Made by a program: the position numbers and the translations under genes. Shown in pieces: positions 9,597-18,063 of a stretch of 64,000 nt of DNA. The notes beneath the pieces are model-generated. The model worked only from the letters and a program-made list of their open reading frames with translations. It made no database searches and was not told the origin of the DNA. Each line of letters opens with the position of its first letter. Position 1 is the first letter of the stretch. The DNA comes from Promicromonospora iranensis (GTDB taxonomy: Bacteria > Actinomycetota > Actinomycetes > Actinomycetales > Cellulomonadaceae), in assembly GCF_028994805.1 (NCBI RefSeq), contig NZ_JAJQQP010000011.1, positions 124,001 through 188,000 on the forward strand, read 5' to 3'.

Positions 9597-10493
9597 TCAC
9601 TTGACCGCCCCGGCGGTCACGCCCCGGGTCAGGGTGCGCTGGAAGATGAGGAAGAACACGACGGCGGGCACGAGGGAGACGAGCGAGCCCGCGTTGATCG
9701 TCGGCGCGTCCATCATCCGGTCGCCCTGCAGCGATGCCAGGGCGATGGGGATGGTCTGGGTGTCGTTGCTGGTCAGCATCACCAGCGGGATGAAGAACTC
9801 GTTCCAGGTCCAGATGAAGAAGAAGATCATCAGGACCGAGAGCGTCGGCCGCACGATCGGGAACACGACCTGCCAGAGGATGCGCCACCGGCTCGCGCCG
9901 TCGAGCGCCGCGGCCTCCAGCAGCGCCTTCGGGAACGTGCCCAGCACCGAGGACAGCAGATAGGTGCCGAACGCCGACTGGATGACGGTGAAGATGATGA
10001 TCACCGACCACGGCGAGTTCGAGAGCCCCACCGCCTGCGCCATGGTGAACAGCGGGTAGATCAGGGCCTCCTGCGGCAGCATGTTCGCCAGCAGGAACAG
10101 CGCGATGATCCACAGCCGACCCTTCACCCGGCCGATGCCGATCGCGTAGGCGTTGAGCAGCGACAGCAGCGCGCCGAGCACGGCGACGACCGCGGAGATG
10201 AAGAACGAGTTCCACAGCTTCACCGGGAACTCGGTGCGCTCCCAGAACGCCACCACCCCGTCGAGGTACAGCCCGGACGGCCACGACAGCGGCCCGTTCG
10301 CCGCGTAGTCCTGCGGCGACTTGAACGCGTTCAGCAGCATGATCCCGAACGGTGCGAGGACCGCGACGCCCACGAGCACCGCGGCGGCCAGCACGAGCCA
10401 GCGGCCCGGGCCGCGGCGATAGCGGGAGTCGACGGCGGTGGTGCGCACCTGGGCCGGCGGCGAGGCCGGTCGCGCGTCTGTGGCGAGTGCCAT
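9597..10493 (-). CDS. Sugar ABC transporter permease, MalG type (CUT1)
   Basis: This 298-residue inner-membrane subunit has six predicted transmembrane segments and the cytoplasmic ATPase-docking loop EAAALDGASRWRILW typical of MalG-like permeases. The chosen ATG at 10493 lies 1 bp after the stop of the partner permease and follows a GGGAGGGG ribosome site. An in-frame ATG at 10514 would overlap that gene instead. It partners with the binding protein (11471-12778) and the first permease. No ATP-binding subunit is encoded nearby, as is common when a shared MsiK/MsmK ATPase serves several CUT1 importers. Confidence 0.92.
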   Translation of the reverse strand: MALATDARPASPPAQVRTTAVDSRYRRGPGRWLVLAAAVLVGVAVLAPFGIMLLNAFKSPQDYAANGPLSWPSGLYLDGVVAFWERTEFPVKLWNSFFISAVVAVLGALLSLLNAYAIGIGRVKGRLWIIALFLLANMLPQEALIYPLFTMAQAVGLSNSPWSVIIIFTVIQSAFGTYLLSSVLGTFPKALLEAAALDGASRWRILWQVVFPIVRPTLSVLMIFFFIWTWNEFFIPLVMLTSNDTQTIPIALASLQGDRMMDAPTINAGSLVSLVPAVVFFLIFQRTLTRGVTAGAVK

Positions 10494-10494
10494 G

Positions 10495-11478
10495 TCAGAT
10501 CCCCTCCCTCTCACGTCGTTCGGCCCGGTTCTGCAGGCCGAGGATGACCACTGCCACGACGACGATCACGAGCGTGAGCACCGTGGCGATCGCGGACCCG
10601 TAGCCGACCTGGGACTTGTCGAAGAAGCTCAGGTACGAGTAGTAGCTCGGCACGAGCGTCGAGCTCTCCGGCCCGCCGCGGGTGAGCACGTAGATCGGTC
10701 CGAACACCTTGAGCGCCGCGACCGTGCAGGTCAGGGTCACGACGAAGATCTCGGGCCGGATCTGGGGCACCGTGATGGCCCGGAACCGGTCCCACCAGCC
10801 GGCGCCGTCGAGCTCGGCCGCCTCGTAGAGCTCCGGGTCCACGCGCTGCAGGGCGGCCATGAAGATGACCACCGGGTAGCCCATCTGGACCCAGATCAGC
10901 ACGAGCATCACCGACGGCAGCGCTGTCGTGGGGTCACCGAGCCAGTTGGGCGGCGACTCGATGCCCACCCCGCGCAGGATCGCGTTGAGCGCGCCCGTCT
11001 GGGAGTTCAGGATCCAGTTCCACAGCACGCCCGCCACGGCGACGGGCAGGATCTGCGGCAGGTAGTAGGTGGCGCGCAGCACCGACGAGACCCGCGCACC
11101 GAACCGCCGGCCGAGGTAGTCGAACAGCACGGCGGCGAGCACGAGGCCCAGCAGCGTCGGCACCAGCACCATCGCGACGATCATCGCCAGCGAGTTGCCG
11201 AACGACGTCCAGAACTTGTCGTCGCCCAGCAGGTCCACGTAGTTGCCCAGGCCGTTCCAGCGCAGCGGCGCCATGCCGCCGCGCCACTTGAACAGGCTGA
11301 AGTACACGTTCGTCAGGAGCGGGTACCCGATCACCACGGCGAACGCGATCGCCCCTGGCAGCAGGTAGGGCAGGTACGCCACCCACTCCGCCCGACGACG
11401 GCGGCGCGGCGTACCACCCGGGGCTCGCGGGCCGTCAGCGGCCCGCGAGCGCCGTTCGGTGAGGGTGCTGTCAGCCAT
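10495..11478 (-). CDS. Sugar ABC transporter permease, MalF type (CUT1)
   Basis: The 327-residue membrane protein has a basic cytoplasmic N-terminus (TPRRRRRAEW), six hydrophobic segments and the EAA loop EAAELDGAGWWDRF that contacts the ATPase. Its start overlaps the 3' end of the binding-protein gene by 8 bp, so the genes are coupled. The substrate cannot be read from the permease. The downstream alpha-xylosidase and beta-glucosidase point to xyloglucan-type oligosaccharides (inference). Confidence 0.92.
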   Translation of the reverse strand: MADSTLTERRSRAADGPRAPGGTPRRRRRAEWVAYLPYLLPGAIAFAVVIGYPLLTNVYFSLFKWRGGMAPLRWNGLGNYVDLLGDDKFWTSFGNSLAMIVAMVLVPTLLGLVLAAVLFDYLGRRFGARVSSVLRATYYLPQILPVAVAGVLWNWILNSQTGALNAILRGVGIESPPNWLGDPTTALPSVMLVLIWVQMGYPVVIFMAALQRVDPELYEAAELDGAGWWDRFRAITVPQIRPEIFVVTLTCTVAALKVFGPIYVLTRGGPESSTLVPSYYSYLSFFDKSQVGYGSAIATVLTLVIVVVAVVILGLQNRAERREREGI

Positions 11479-12778
11479 CGAGCAGGTCGGCCTTGCCCTC
11501 GTCGTACGAGCTCTGGAGACCGTCCAGCACCTCGTCCGGGGTCTTGGACCGGTTGACCAGGGACTGCAGCTCGCTGACGATCACGTCGTAGTAGCCGGCC
11601 ACCGGCCAGTCCGGGTAGTACGCGAGGCCGTCCTCGTCGAGGATCGCCTGGAAGTTCTCCGTGAGCTCGCGCGTGCGCTCGTCCTCGATGACCGAGGCGT
11701 CGCCCGCGACGGGCAGGCCGCCCTCGACGGCGAGGATGTTCTGGACCTCGGGCCGGAGCGTGATGTCGATGAACTCCTCGGCGAGGCTCGGGGAGTCGGC
11801 GTTCGCGGGGACCACCCAGAGGTTGCCGGACGAGCCGGTGTGCAGGGTGTTGCCCGGGAAGTTGAACTGTCCCCAGTCGGCCTCGACCTCGGTCGCGAGA
11901 CGGCCGAACCACCAGGATCCGCTGACCATGAGCGGGTAGGTGCCGTCGATGAACGAGACGCCCATGTCCTCGGCCGTCAGGGCCGCGGAGTCGGAGGCGA
12001 TGTAGCCCTTCTCGATCCACTCGTCGAGCTTCTCCGTGGCCTGGGTCATCGCCTCGTTGTGGAAGTCGACGTCGTTGGCGAAGAGCTGGTAGTCGTCCAC
12101 GAGGGCGCGGTCGCCGTAGGCGAGCACGAGCTCGTACCAGAGCTGGCCGAGCGGGTACTCGGCGCCGGCCTCGGCCAGCGGCGTGATGCCCTCCTTCTTG
12201 AAGGCGGCCAGGACGTCCTCGAACTCGTCGAGCGTGGTCGGCTCCTCGAGCCCGTGCTCGGCGAACATGTCCTTGTTGTAGTAGACGCCGACGAACTCGC
12301 CGTAGTTCGGCACCCCGTACCACTCGCCGGAACCCATGAGGCCCTGCTCGTCGTACGTCGCGGTGGTGGCCAGCGAGCCGGTCAGCTTCTCGTCCCAGCC
12401 GCGCTCGGTGGCGGCGTCGGTCAGCGGGGTGAGCAGGCCCTGCGCGGCGAGCTGGCCCGCCGTCGCGTTGCCCTTGTTGAACTCCATGACGTCGGGCACG
12501 TCGTTGCCCGTGAGCACGATCTTGGCGTTCTTCTGGATCTGCTCGAACGTCTGCTTCTCGACGTCGACCGTGACGTCGGGGTTCTCCTCCTCGAAGATCT
12601 CGATGGCCTCGGCCCAGGCCTTGCCCATCGCCGAGTCGTCGTTCTCGTAGTGCCAGATCGTCAGGGTGCTGTCATCGGTGTCGCCACCGCCGCCACCGCT
12701 CTGACCGGTGCAGCCGGTCAGGGCCAGGGCGCCGGCCATCGCGGCCGCTACGGCAGTCATGGTCCGCTGGTGCTTCAT
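11471..12778 (-). CDS. Extracellular sugar-binding lipoprotein of an ABC importer
   Basis: This 435-residue family 1 solute-binding protein would capture an oligosaccharide outside the membrane and deliver it to the two downstream permeases. I place the start at the ATG at 12778 (MKHQRTM), which has an AAGGAGA ribosome site. It gives a Sec signal peptide ending in the lipobox LTGC, so the mature protein is lipid-anchored at the cysteine near residue 21. A glycine-rich linker (GGGGG) follows. It heads the five-gene operon ending in GH31 and GH1. Its promoter carries a LacI-type operator over the start-site region. Confidence 0.92.
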   Translation of the reverse strand: MKHQRTMTAVAAAMAGALALTGCTGQSGGGGGDTDDSTLTIWHYENDDSAMGKAWAEAIEIFEEENPDVTVDVEKQTFEQIQKNAKIVLTGNDVPDVMEFNKGNATAGQLAAQGLLTPLTDAATERGWDEKLTGSLATTATYDEQGLMGSGEWYGVPNYGEFVGVYYNKDMFAEHGLEEPTTLDEFEDVLAAFKKEGITPLAEAGAEYPLGQLWYELVLAYGDRALVDDYQLFANDVDFHNEAMTQATEKLDEWIEKGYIASDSAALTAEDMGVSFIDGTYPLMVSGSWWFGRLATEVEADWGQFNFPGNTLHTGSSGNLWVVPANADSPSLAEEFIDITLRPEVQNILAVEGGLPVAGDASVIEDERTRELTENFQAILDEDGLAYYPDWPVAGYYDVIVSELQSLVNRSKTPDEVLDGLQSSYDEGKADLLDG

Positions 12779-12876
12779 TGCATGTCTCCTTGATTCGCAG
12801 AGCCCGGTCACGGGCTCGGTGCTCGACGTCGGTGGGCTGCATTGCCACCCGCGACCCGACCTCTGCGTCACGATCG

Positions 12877-12921
12877 TCGAAGCGTTTCAACACGCTAACC
12901 CCAGTGCCCCGTAGGTGTCCA
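12877..12921 (-). promoter_or_regulatory. Promoter and LacI-type operator O1 of the GH31/GH1 importer operon
   Basis: On the minus strand a -35 TGGACA (12921-12916) and a -10 TAGCGT (12897-12892) are 18 bp apart. Immediately downstream, over the expected start point, is the near-palindrome TCGAAGCGTTTCAA (12877-12890), 12 of 14 matches to the shared operator. A repressor bound there would block initiation. The candidate binder is the divergent LacI protein at 13073. Confidence 0.62.
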
Positions 12922-12954
12922 GTGCCGTCTTAGGACAATTGGGCTAGGCTTCTA

Positions 12955-12977
12955 TCGAAGCGCTTACCTGGTATACG
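12955..12977 (+). promoter_or_regulatory. LacI-type operator O2 and extended -10 of the lacI-family gene
   Basis: TCGAAGCGCTTACC (12955-12968) matches the shared operator at 11 of 14 positions. It is followed directly by an extended -10, TGGTATACG (12969-12977), pointing towards the regulator gene at 13073. No good -35 is present, as is usual with an extended -10. The position between the -35 and -10 zones suggests autoregulation. Confidence 0.5.
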
Positions 12978-13072
12978 GCACACTGGTGTGCCCTGAGCCC
13001 CACGCGCACGACCTGCCACCGCACCGCGCACACTTCTAGGGCACACTGCGGTAACGATTCGAGAGGAGCACC

Positions 13073-14089
13073 GTGGCTACGATCGACGACGTCGCCAAGG
13101 CGGCGGGGGTCTCGACCTCCACCGTGTCCTACGTGCTGTCGGGCAAGCGGCCCATCTCCGCGCCGACACGAGCACGTGTCGAGCGCGCGATCGAGAAGCT
13201 CGGCTACCGGCCGCACGCCGGGGCGCGGGCGCTCGCCTCGTCCCGCACCAACGTCATAGCCCTCATGGCGCCCCTGCGCGTGGGGGTGAGCGTGCCCGTC
13301 ATCATGCAGTTCGTCGCGGGTGTCGTGACGCGCGCGCGGGACTTCGACCACGACGTGCTGCTGCTGACCCAGGACGACGTGAGCGGCCTCGACCGGGTGA
13401 CCAGCGGCTCCATGGTCGATGCCCTGGTCATGATGGACATCGAGGCGGACGACCCGCGGGTGCCCCTCGTCGCGGCCGCCAAGCAGCCCACGGTGCTCAT
13501 CGGGCTGCCGCAGGACCCGGAAGGGCTGAGCTGCGTGGACCTCGACTTCGAGGCCGCCGGCCGGCTCGCGGTCCGGCACCTCGTGAAGGCCGGCCACACC
13601 GACGTCGCGCTCATCGGTTCCCCGCCCGAGGTGCTGCGACGGCACACGTCCTACGCCGAGCGGCTCATGCGCGGTCTGCGCGACCAGGCGAAGAGCTCGG
13701 GCGTGCGGGTCAAGGTGGAGGCGTGCGACTCCACGCCGTCGGGCGCCTCGGAGGCCGTGGACACGCTGCTGGCCACCGCCCCGGAGACCACGGGGATCAT
13801 CGTGCACAACGAGGGTGCGCTCCCCCACGTGCTGGCCCGCCTCGCGGAGCGCGGAGCCGTGGTCGGCACCGACATGTCCGTGGTGGCGGTCTGCCCCACG
13901 GACGTCGCCCTCTCGCAGCGGATCCCCATGACCAGCATCGACCTGCCCGCCGAGGACATCGGCAAGGTGGCCGTGGACATGGTGATGACGCGCCTCGAGG
14001 GCGAGCAGCCGTCCGAGACGAGGCTGCTCGCCCCCGTGCTCACCGAGCGCGAGAGCTCGGCATACGGGCCCGCCGCCGTGCACGGCTGA
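13073..14089 (+). CDS. LacI-family transcriptional repressor
   Basis: The 338-residue protein has an N-terminal LacI helix-turn-helix (residues 2-25, TIDDVAKAAGVSTSTVSYVLSG), a hinge region near residue 50, and a periplasmic-binding-protein-like sensor domain. The GTG start follows a GAGAGGAG ribosome site. It is divergent from the GH31/GH1 importer operon. Operators sit on both sides of the shared 294-bp intergenic region, so it most likely represses that operon and itself until a sugar ligand binds. It is the only LacI-type gene in the window, so it is also the best candidate for the similar operators at 17.85, 18.04, 23.25 and 23.38 kb. The effector is unknown. Confidence 0.93.
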   Translation: MATIDDVAKAAGVSTSTVSYVLSGKRPISAPTRARVERAIEKLGYRPHAGARALASSRTNVIALMAPLRVGVSVPVIMQFVAGVVTRARDFDHDVLLLTQDDVSGLDRVTSGSMVDALVMMDIEADDPRVPLVAAAKQPTVLIGLPQDPEGLSCVDLDFEAAGRLAVRHLVKAGHTDVALIGSPPEVLRRHTSYAERLMRGLRDQAKSSGVRVKVEACDSTPSGASEAVDTLLATAPETTGIIVHNEGALPHVLARLAERGAVVGTDMSVVAVCPTDVALSQRIPMTSIDLPAEDIGKVAVDMVMTRLEGEQPSETRLLAPVLTERESSAYGPAAVHG

Positions 14090-14097
14090 CGGCGGGC
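14068..14097. terminator. Hairpin between the convergent lacI-family and permease genes
   Basis: The arms GCCCGCCG (14068-14075) and CGGCGGGC (14090-14097) are perfectly complementary and flank a loop containing a second small palindrome, CCGTGCACGG. The element spans the stop of the regulator gene and faces the stop of the permease gene at 14110. It could end transcription in both directions; no T-run is visible. Confidence 0.4.
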
Positions 14098-14109
14098 GCC
14101 CCTGGCGGC

Positions 14110-15093
14110 TCACCCCTTGATGGCCCCGAAGATCACGCCCTTCGTGAAGTGCCGCTGCACCATCGGGTACACCACGAGGATCGGGATGATCGCGAGCACC
14201 ATGACCGCCATCTTCACGGGCAGGCCGGTCACCGCGCCGTCGTCGATGTCGACCTGGCCCACGCCGCTGCCCGGGAGCGTCACCCCCTGCAGCACGTAGG
14301 ACCGCAGCACCAGCTGCAGCGGCCACTTCGCGTTGTCGTTGATGTAGAGCATCGCGTTGAAGAACGCGTTCCAGTAGCCGACGCCGTAGAACAGCGCGAC
14401 GACCGCCACCACGGCCTTCGACATGGGCAGGACGATCTGGCCCAGGATGCGCCAGTCCCCCGCGCCGTCGATCCGGGCCGCGTCCGTGATGGAACGGTCG
14501 ACGCCCATGAAGAACGCCCGCAGGATCAGCACGTTGAACGCACTGACCGCCCCCGGGAGGATGAGCGACCAGTAGCTGTCGATGAGCCCGAGGTTGCTCA
14601 CCAGCAGATAGGTCGGGATCATCCCCGCACCGAAGAACATGGTGATGAGGAAGAGGAACAGCAACGGCCGGTGGGCGAAGGAGCCCGGCCGACTGAGCCC
14701 GTACGCCGCCAGCACGGACACCGTGGTGGAGAGCACGGTACCGACGACCGTGATCCCGATGCTCACGATGGTGGCCCGCGTGACGATCCCGCCGGACAGG
14801 ATCTGGGTGTAGGCGGAGAGCGACAGGCCACCCGGCACGATGACCAGGCCCCCGGACCGGACGACGTCCGCCTGGGTGGAGAGGCTCGTGAGCACCACCG
14901 TGTACAGGGGGAACAGCACGGTCAGCACGATGAGCAGGAGCGCCACACCCTTGACGACGAGCCCCAGCGGGTTGGGGTCCTCCTCCCAGACCGGGCGGTT
15001 CTTGCCGCGCAGCAGGGCGCGGTACCGGTCGGAGCGGCGGTGCGGCAGCTTCCGCACCGGCTTCTCGGCGACTGTCTCGGATTCGATTCTCAT
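14110..15093 (-). CDS. Sugar ABC transporter permease, LplC/YtcP type (CUT1)
   Basis: This 327-residue permease has six predicted membrane spans, an EAA-type loop DAARIDGAGDWRILG and the C-terminal segment PMVQRHFTKGVIFGAIKG characteristic of the LplC/YtcP branch. The ATG at 15093 forms an ATGA overlap with the partner permease's stop. It is the distal gene of a three-gene importer operon (binding protein, LplB-like, LplC-like) and has no linked ATPase. Members of this branch in Firmicutes and actinobacteria import complex plant-polymer oligosaccharides; the exact substrate is not known. Confidence 0.92.
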   Translation of the reverse strand: MRIESETVAEKPVRKLPHRRSDRYRALLRGKNRPVWEEDPNPLGLVVKGVALLLIVLTVLFPLYTVVLTSLSTQADVVRSGGLVIVPGGLSLSAYTQILSGGIVTRATIVSIGITVVGTVLSTTVSVLAAYGLSRPGSFAHRPLLFLFLITMFFGAGMIPTYLLVSNLGLIDSYWSLILPGAVSAFNVLILRAFFMGVDRSITDAARIDGAGDWRILGQIVLPMSKAVVAVVALFYGVGYWNAFFNAMLYINDNAKWPLQLVLRSYVLQGVTLPGSGVGQVDIDDGAVTGLPVKMAVMVLAIIPILVVYPMVQRHFTKGVIFGAIKG

Positions 15094-16133
15094 GCGCGTT
15101 GATACACCCCCGCCTCGCCCACGAGGTGGGCGAGCTTGTTGGCTCCGAGGACCAGGGCGAGCGAGACCAGGCCCTTGACGAGCCCGGCGGCCGCCGCGAA
15201 GGCCCAGTCGCCGTTCACGACGCCCTGGTAGTAGACGAATGTGTCGAGCACCTCCGCGACATCGACCCCGACCGCGCCGCGCTGGAGGATGAGCTGCTCG
15301 AACCCGACGGTGAGCGAGTCGCCCAGCCGCAGGATCAGCAGCAGGATGATCACCGGCCGCATCGCCGGCAGCGTCACGTGCCACATCCGGCGCCACCGGC
15401 CCGCGCCGTCGACCACCGAGGCCTCGTAGAGCTGGGGGTCCACCGTCGCGAGCGCCGCGAGGAAGATGATGATCCCCCAGCCGGCGTCCTTCCAGACGGA
15501 CTGCGCGGTGATGAGCAGCAGGAACGTGTCCGGGTTGGTCATCAGGTCGAAGCCCGTGTACCCCGCGTCGCGCATCCTGCTCGCGAGCACCCCGGCCCCG
15601 CCGAAGATCTGCTGGAAGATCGTCACGACGATCACCCAGGAGAAGAAGTGCGGCAGGTACACGATCGACTGGATCGTCGTGCGCAGGCCGGGTGTCAGGA
15701 CGCTGTTCAGCAGCAGCGCCAGCACGATCGGCACCGGGAAGAAGAACACGAGCTGGAACGCGGTGATGACCAGCGTGTTCGCCACCGCGTCGAGGAACAG
15801 CGGGTTGGTGAACACGCGCTCGAAGTTGGCCCACCCTATGAAAGGGCTGTTCCGGATGCCGACGTACGGCGAGTAGTCCTGCCAGGCCACCACGTTGCCG
15901 GCCATGGGGACGTAGGCGAACACGGCCAGGAGCAGCACCGCCGGCGCCACCATGATCAGCAGGGAGCGGTCCCGCCGCATCCGCGTGGTCCAGGGGATCT
16001 TGCGGCGCGGCACGCCGCCGGCTCCGGGAGCCGACGGCGGTGGCGGTGTGCTCGCCATGCCCGCAGCGGTGCCCCCGGCGTCCGGGGCCCCGGTAGTGTC
16101 CTCGGTGCTCGCCGTGGAGCTCGCGACGCTCAC
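15090..16133 (-). CDS. Sugar ABC transporter permease, LplB type (CUT1)
   Basis: The 347-residue protein starts at a GTG that overlaps the stop of the upstream binding-protein gene by 4 bp (GTGA). The first 50 residues are a serine/threonine/proline-rich cytoplasmic tail, longer than usual. They are followed by RRKIPWTTRMRRDRSLL and six hydrophobic segments with the EAA loop EASVVDGAGRWRRMW. It pairs with the LplC-like permease downstream. Confidence 0.92.
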   Translation of the reverse strand: MSVASSTASTEDTTGAPDAGGTAAGMASTPPPPSAPGAGGVPRRKIPWTTRMRRDRSLLIMVAPAVLLLAVFAYVPMAGNVVAWQDYSPYVGIRNSPFIGWANFERVFTNPLFLDAVANTLVITAFQLVFFFPVPIVLALLLNSVLTPGLRTTIQSIVYLPHFFSWVIVVTIFQQIFGGAGVLASRMRDAGYTGFDLMTNPDTFLLLITAQSVWKDAGWGIIIFLAALATVDPQLYEASVVDGAGRWRRMWHVTLPAMRPVIILLLILRLGDSLTVGFEQLILQRGAVGVDVAEVLDTFVYYQGVVNGDWAFAAAAGLVKGLVSLALVLGANKLAHLVGEAGVYQRA

Positions 16134-17782
16134 TTCTTGTCCAGGATTTCCTGGTAGAAAGCGCGCAGCTCCTCACCGCCGGAGCTGCTCCACGTCGCCA
16201 CCGCGTCGTCGAGGTCGGCCATGCTCTTGCGTCCGCGCGCGATGTCCTTCTCGAGGTCCTCGAACGGGGTCTTGAGCGAGGCGTACTGGGCGGGCTCGGT
16301 GATCTGCATGCCGTAGAACAGGTCCTCGACCAGGTACTGAGCGGCCTCGGCCTGCCAGGTGCAGAACGCCTCGACGAAACCGGGGTACTGCACCTTGGCG
16401 TTCACCACCGGCGGGTCCACCAGGAAGATGTAGGACTGCGCGACCTCCGTGGCGGCGCGGTCGGTCGGCACGGGCAGACCGTCCTCGTCGAGGGTGTAGT
16501 GCGTGCCCTCCACGCCGTAGTTGATGAGCTGGAACTCCTCGGTGCCGAAGGGCGCCGCCAGGAAGTCCGCGACGGCGAGCAGCTCCTCGATCCGCGCCGT
16601 GTCGTCGGTCTTCTTGAGGAACGAGAAGATGTTGACCGGGCTCCCCTTCCACAGCGCCGGCTCGCCGCCGTCGGCCGCGAAGAACGGGAACGGACGCTGG
16701 TCGTAGTCCGGGTTCGTCGCCTGCATCCGGCCCAGCGCCTCGTGCCAGCCGCCCACGCCGTCGGTGGTGATGAGGACGGCGCCGGACTCGAAGTTCGGCT
16801 TCGCCGCCTCGGGCCGGTCGGCCACGGCGTCCGGGTGCACGGCACCCGACTCGTACAGCTTGATCTGCCACTCCAGGGCAGCCCGGTACTCCTCGGTCTC
16901 GATGCGGTGGATCAGCTTGCCCGCGTCGTCCAGCTTCCAGCGGTCCGACGGCGGCACCGCGAACATGATGTTCGCCGCGACCCACATGTCGTTCGCGCCC
17001 CAGCGCTTCTTGCCCGGGTCGGTCACCTCCTTGGCCAGCTCGAGCAGCTCGTCGGCCGTCGTCGGCGCGGTGTCGATGCCCAGCTCGGCGAAGATGTCCG
17101 CCCGGTGGAAGATCGCGTTGTTGATGACGTCGCCGGGGAACGGCAGCGCGTAGAGCTTGTCGTTGAACACGCCGAACCGCCACGCGTCGGTCGGGAGGTT
17201 GGCGAGGTTCTTGTACTTCTTCACCTTGTCACCCGCCAGGAAGGGCGTGAGGTCCTGGAACAGGGCGTCGACGGCCTGGCCGAACCGCGGCGGGATGTTC
17301 CAGGTGGGCACGGACACCCAGTCGGGCACGTCCTTGGCGGACGCGAGCACGGCGGCGAGCTTGTCCCCGTAGGTGTTCCCGTCCGAGATCTGGAACTCGA
17401 TGGTCGTCCCGATGGCCTCGTTCACGGCGTCGAAGTACTCGTTGCCCTGCGTGGACGGGATGGTGCTCCACAGCGGCGTCATGGCCGTGTAGGCGCCGCC
17501 GGCCCCGGGCGGGGTCTCGAAGGCGGTGACGAGCTCCTCGGGGATGCTGGCGTAGCCGGCGGTGGAGCCGTTGACGCTGGGGAAGTCCGGCTTCACGTAC
17601 TCGATCGGCACGTAGCTGGGCAGGTTCGACGCGGTCACGGTCCCCGGTTCGACGGCGGGGCCACCACCGGAGGTGCTGCACCCGGTGAGCAGGGACGGAA
17701 CGCCGATGACACCGGCGCCGACTGCGAGGAAACCAAGGAACGACCGACGGTCCAGCCGACCGGTCAGCAGAGGTGCTGTCAT
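16130..17782 (-). CDS. Tat-exported sugar-binding lipoprotein, LplA type
   Basis: The 550-residue solute-binding protein is of the large LplA/YtcQ type that works with LplB/LplC permeases. Its N-terminus has a twin-arginine motif (DRRSFLGFL), a hydrophobic core and the lipobox LTGC, so it is probably exported folded by the Tat route and lipid-anchored. The other two binding proteins here have plain Sec signals. The ATG is preceded by AAAGGAG. Promoter and operator are at 17853-17914. The divergent GH3 gene probably acts on the imported sugar. Confidence 0.9.
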   Translation of the reverse strand: MTAPLLTGRLDRRSFLGFLAVGAGVIGVPSLLTGCSTSGGGPAVEPGTVTASNLPSYVPIEYVKPDFPSVNGSTAGYASIPEELVTAFETPPGAGGAYTAMTPLWSTIPSTQGNEYFDAVNEAIGTTIEFQISDGNTYGDKLAAVLASAKDVPDWVSVPTWNIPPRFGQAVDALFQDLTPFLAGDKVKKYKNLANLPTDAWRFGVFNDKLYALPFPGDVINNAIFHRADIFAELGIDTAPTTADELLELAKEVTDPGKKRWGANDMWVAANIMFAVPPSDRWKLDDAGKLIHRIETEEYRAALEWQIKLYESGAVHPDAVADRPEAAKPNFESGAVLITTDGVGGWHEALGRMQATNPDYDQRPFPFFAADGGEPALWKGSPVNIFSFLKKTDDTARIEELLAVADFLAAPFGTEEFQLINYGVEGTHYTLDEDGLPVPTDRAATEVAQSYIFLVDPPVVNAKVQYPGFVEAFCTWQAEAAQYLVEDLFYGMQITEPAQYASLKTPFEDLEKDIARGRKSMADLDDAVATWSSSGGEELRAFYQEILDKK

Positions 17783-17852
17783 GGCATTTCACTCCTTTGT
17801 GGACAGCGAGGCACGTCAGTGTGCCCGGACCCGGCGAAGAGGAAGCGAATAC

Positions 17853-17914
17853 GTCGAAGCGCTTCGACCTCCGTCGATGTCAGAACAGTAGGGCAAGGCC
17901 GCAAGAGGTGGCAA
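17853..17914 (-). promoter_or_regulatory. Promoter and perfect LacI-type operator O3 of the LplABC-like importer
   Basis: On the minus strand the -35 TTGCCA (17914-17909) and -10 TACTGT (17890-17885) are spaced by 18 bp. The operator GTCGAAGCGCTTCGAC (17853-17868) is a perfect 16-bp palindrome lying 16 bp downstream of the -10. It is the best copy of the motif in the window. Confidence 0.65.
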
Positions 17915-18042
17915 TGACTTGTCCGGTTCTTTAACCCGATCGTGCTGTTCCGGCGTGACTGCCCAGTATCTGAGCCGTTCGCGTGGCGTATCCTCCACCG
18001 TGACCGCACCGGCGCGGCTGCGAAACGGCGAGCGTCGGATCA

Positions 18043-18056
18043 TTGAACCGTTTCGA
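18043..18056 (+). promoter_or_regulatory. LacI-type operator O4 overlapping the leader of the GH3 gene
   Basis: TTGAACCGTTTCGA matches the shared operator at 11 of 14 positions and ends 7 bp before the chosen GTG start, covering the GAGGA ribosome site. It lies 174 bp from O3 in the same divergent region, so one repressor could control both directions. No clear -10/-35 was found for the GH3 gene. Confidence 0.45.
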
Positions 18057-18063
18057 GGACAAC

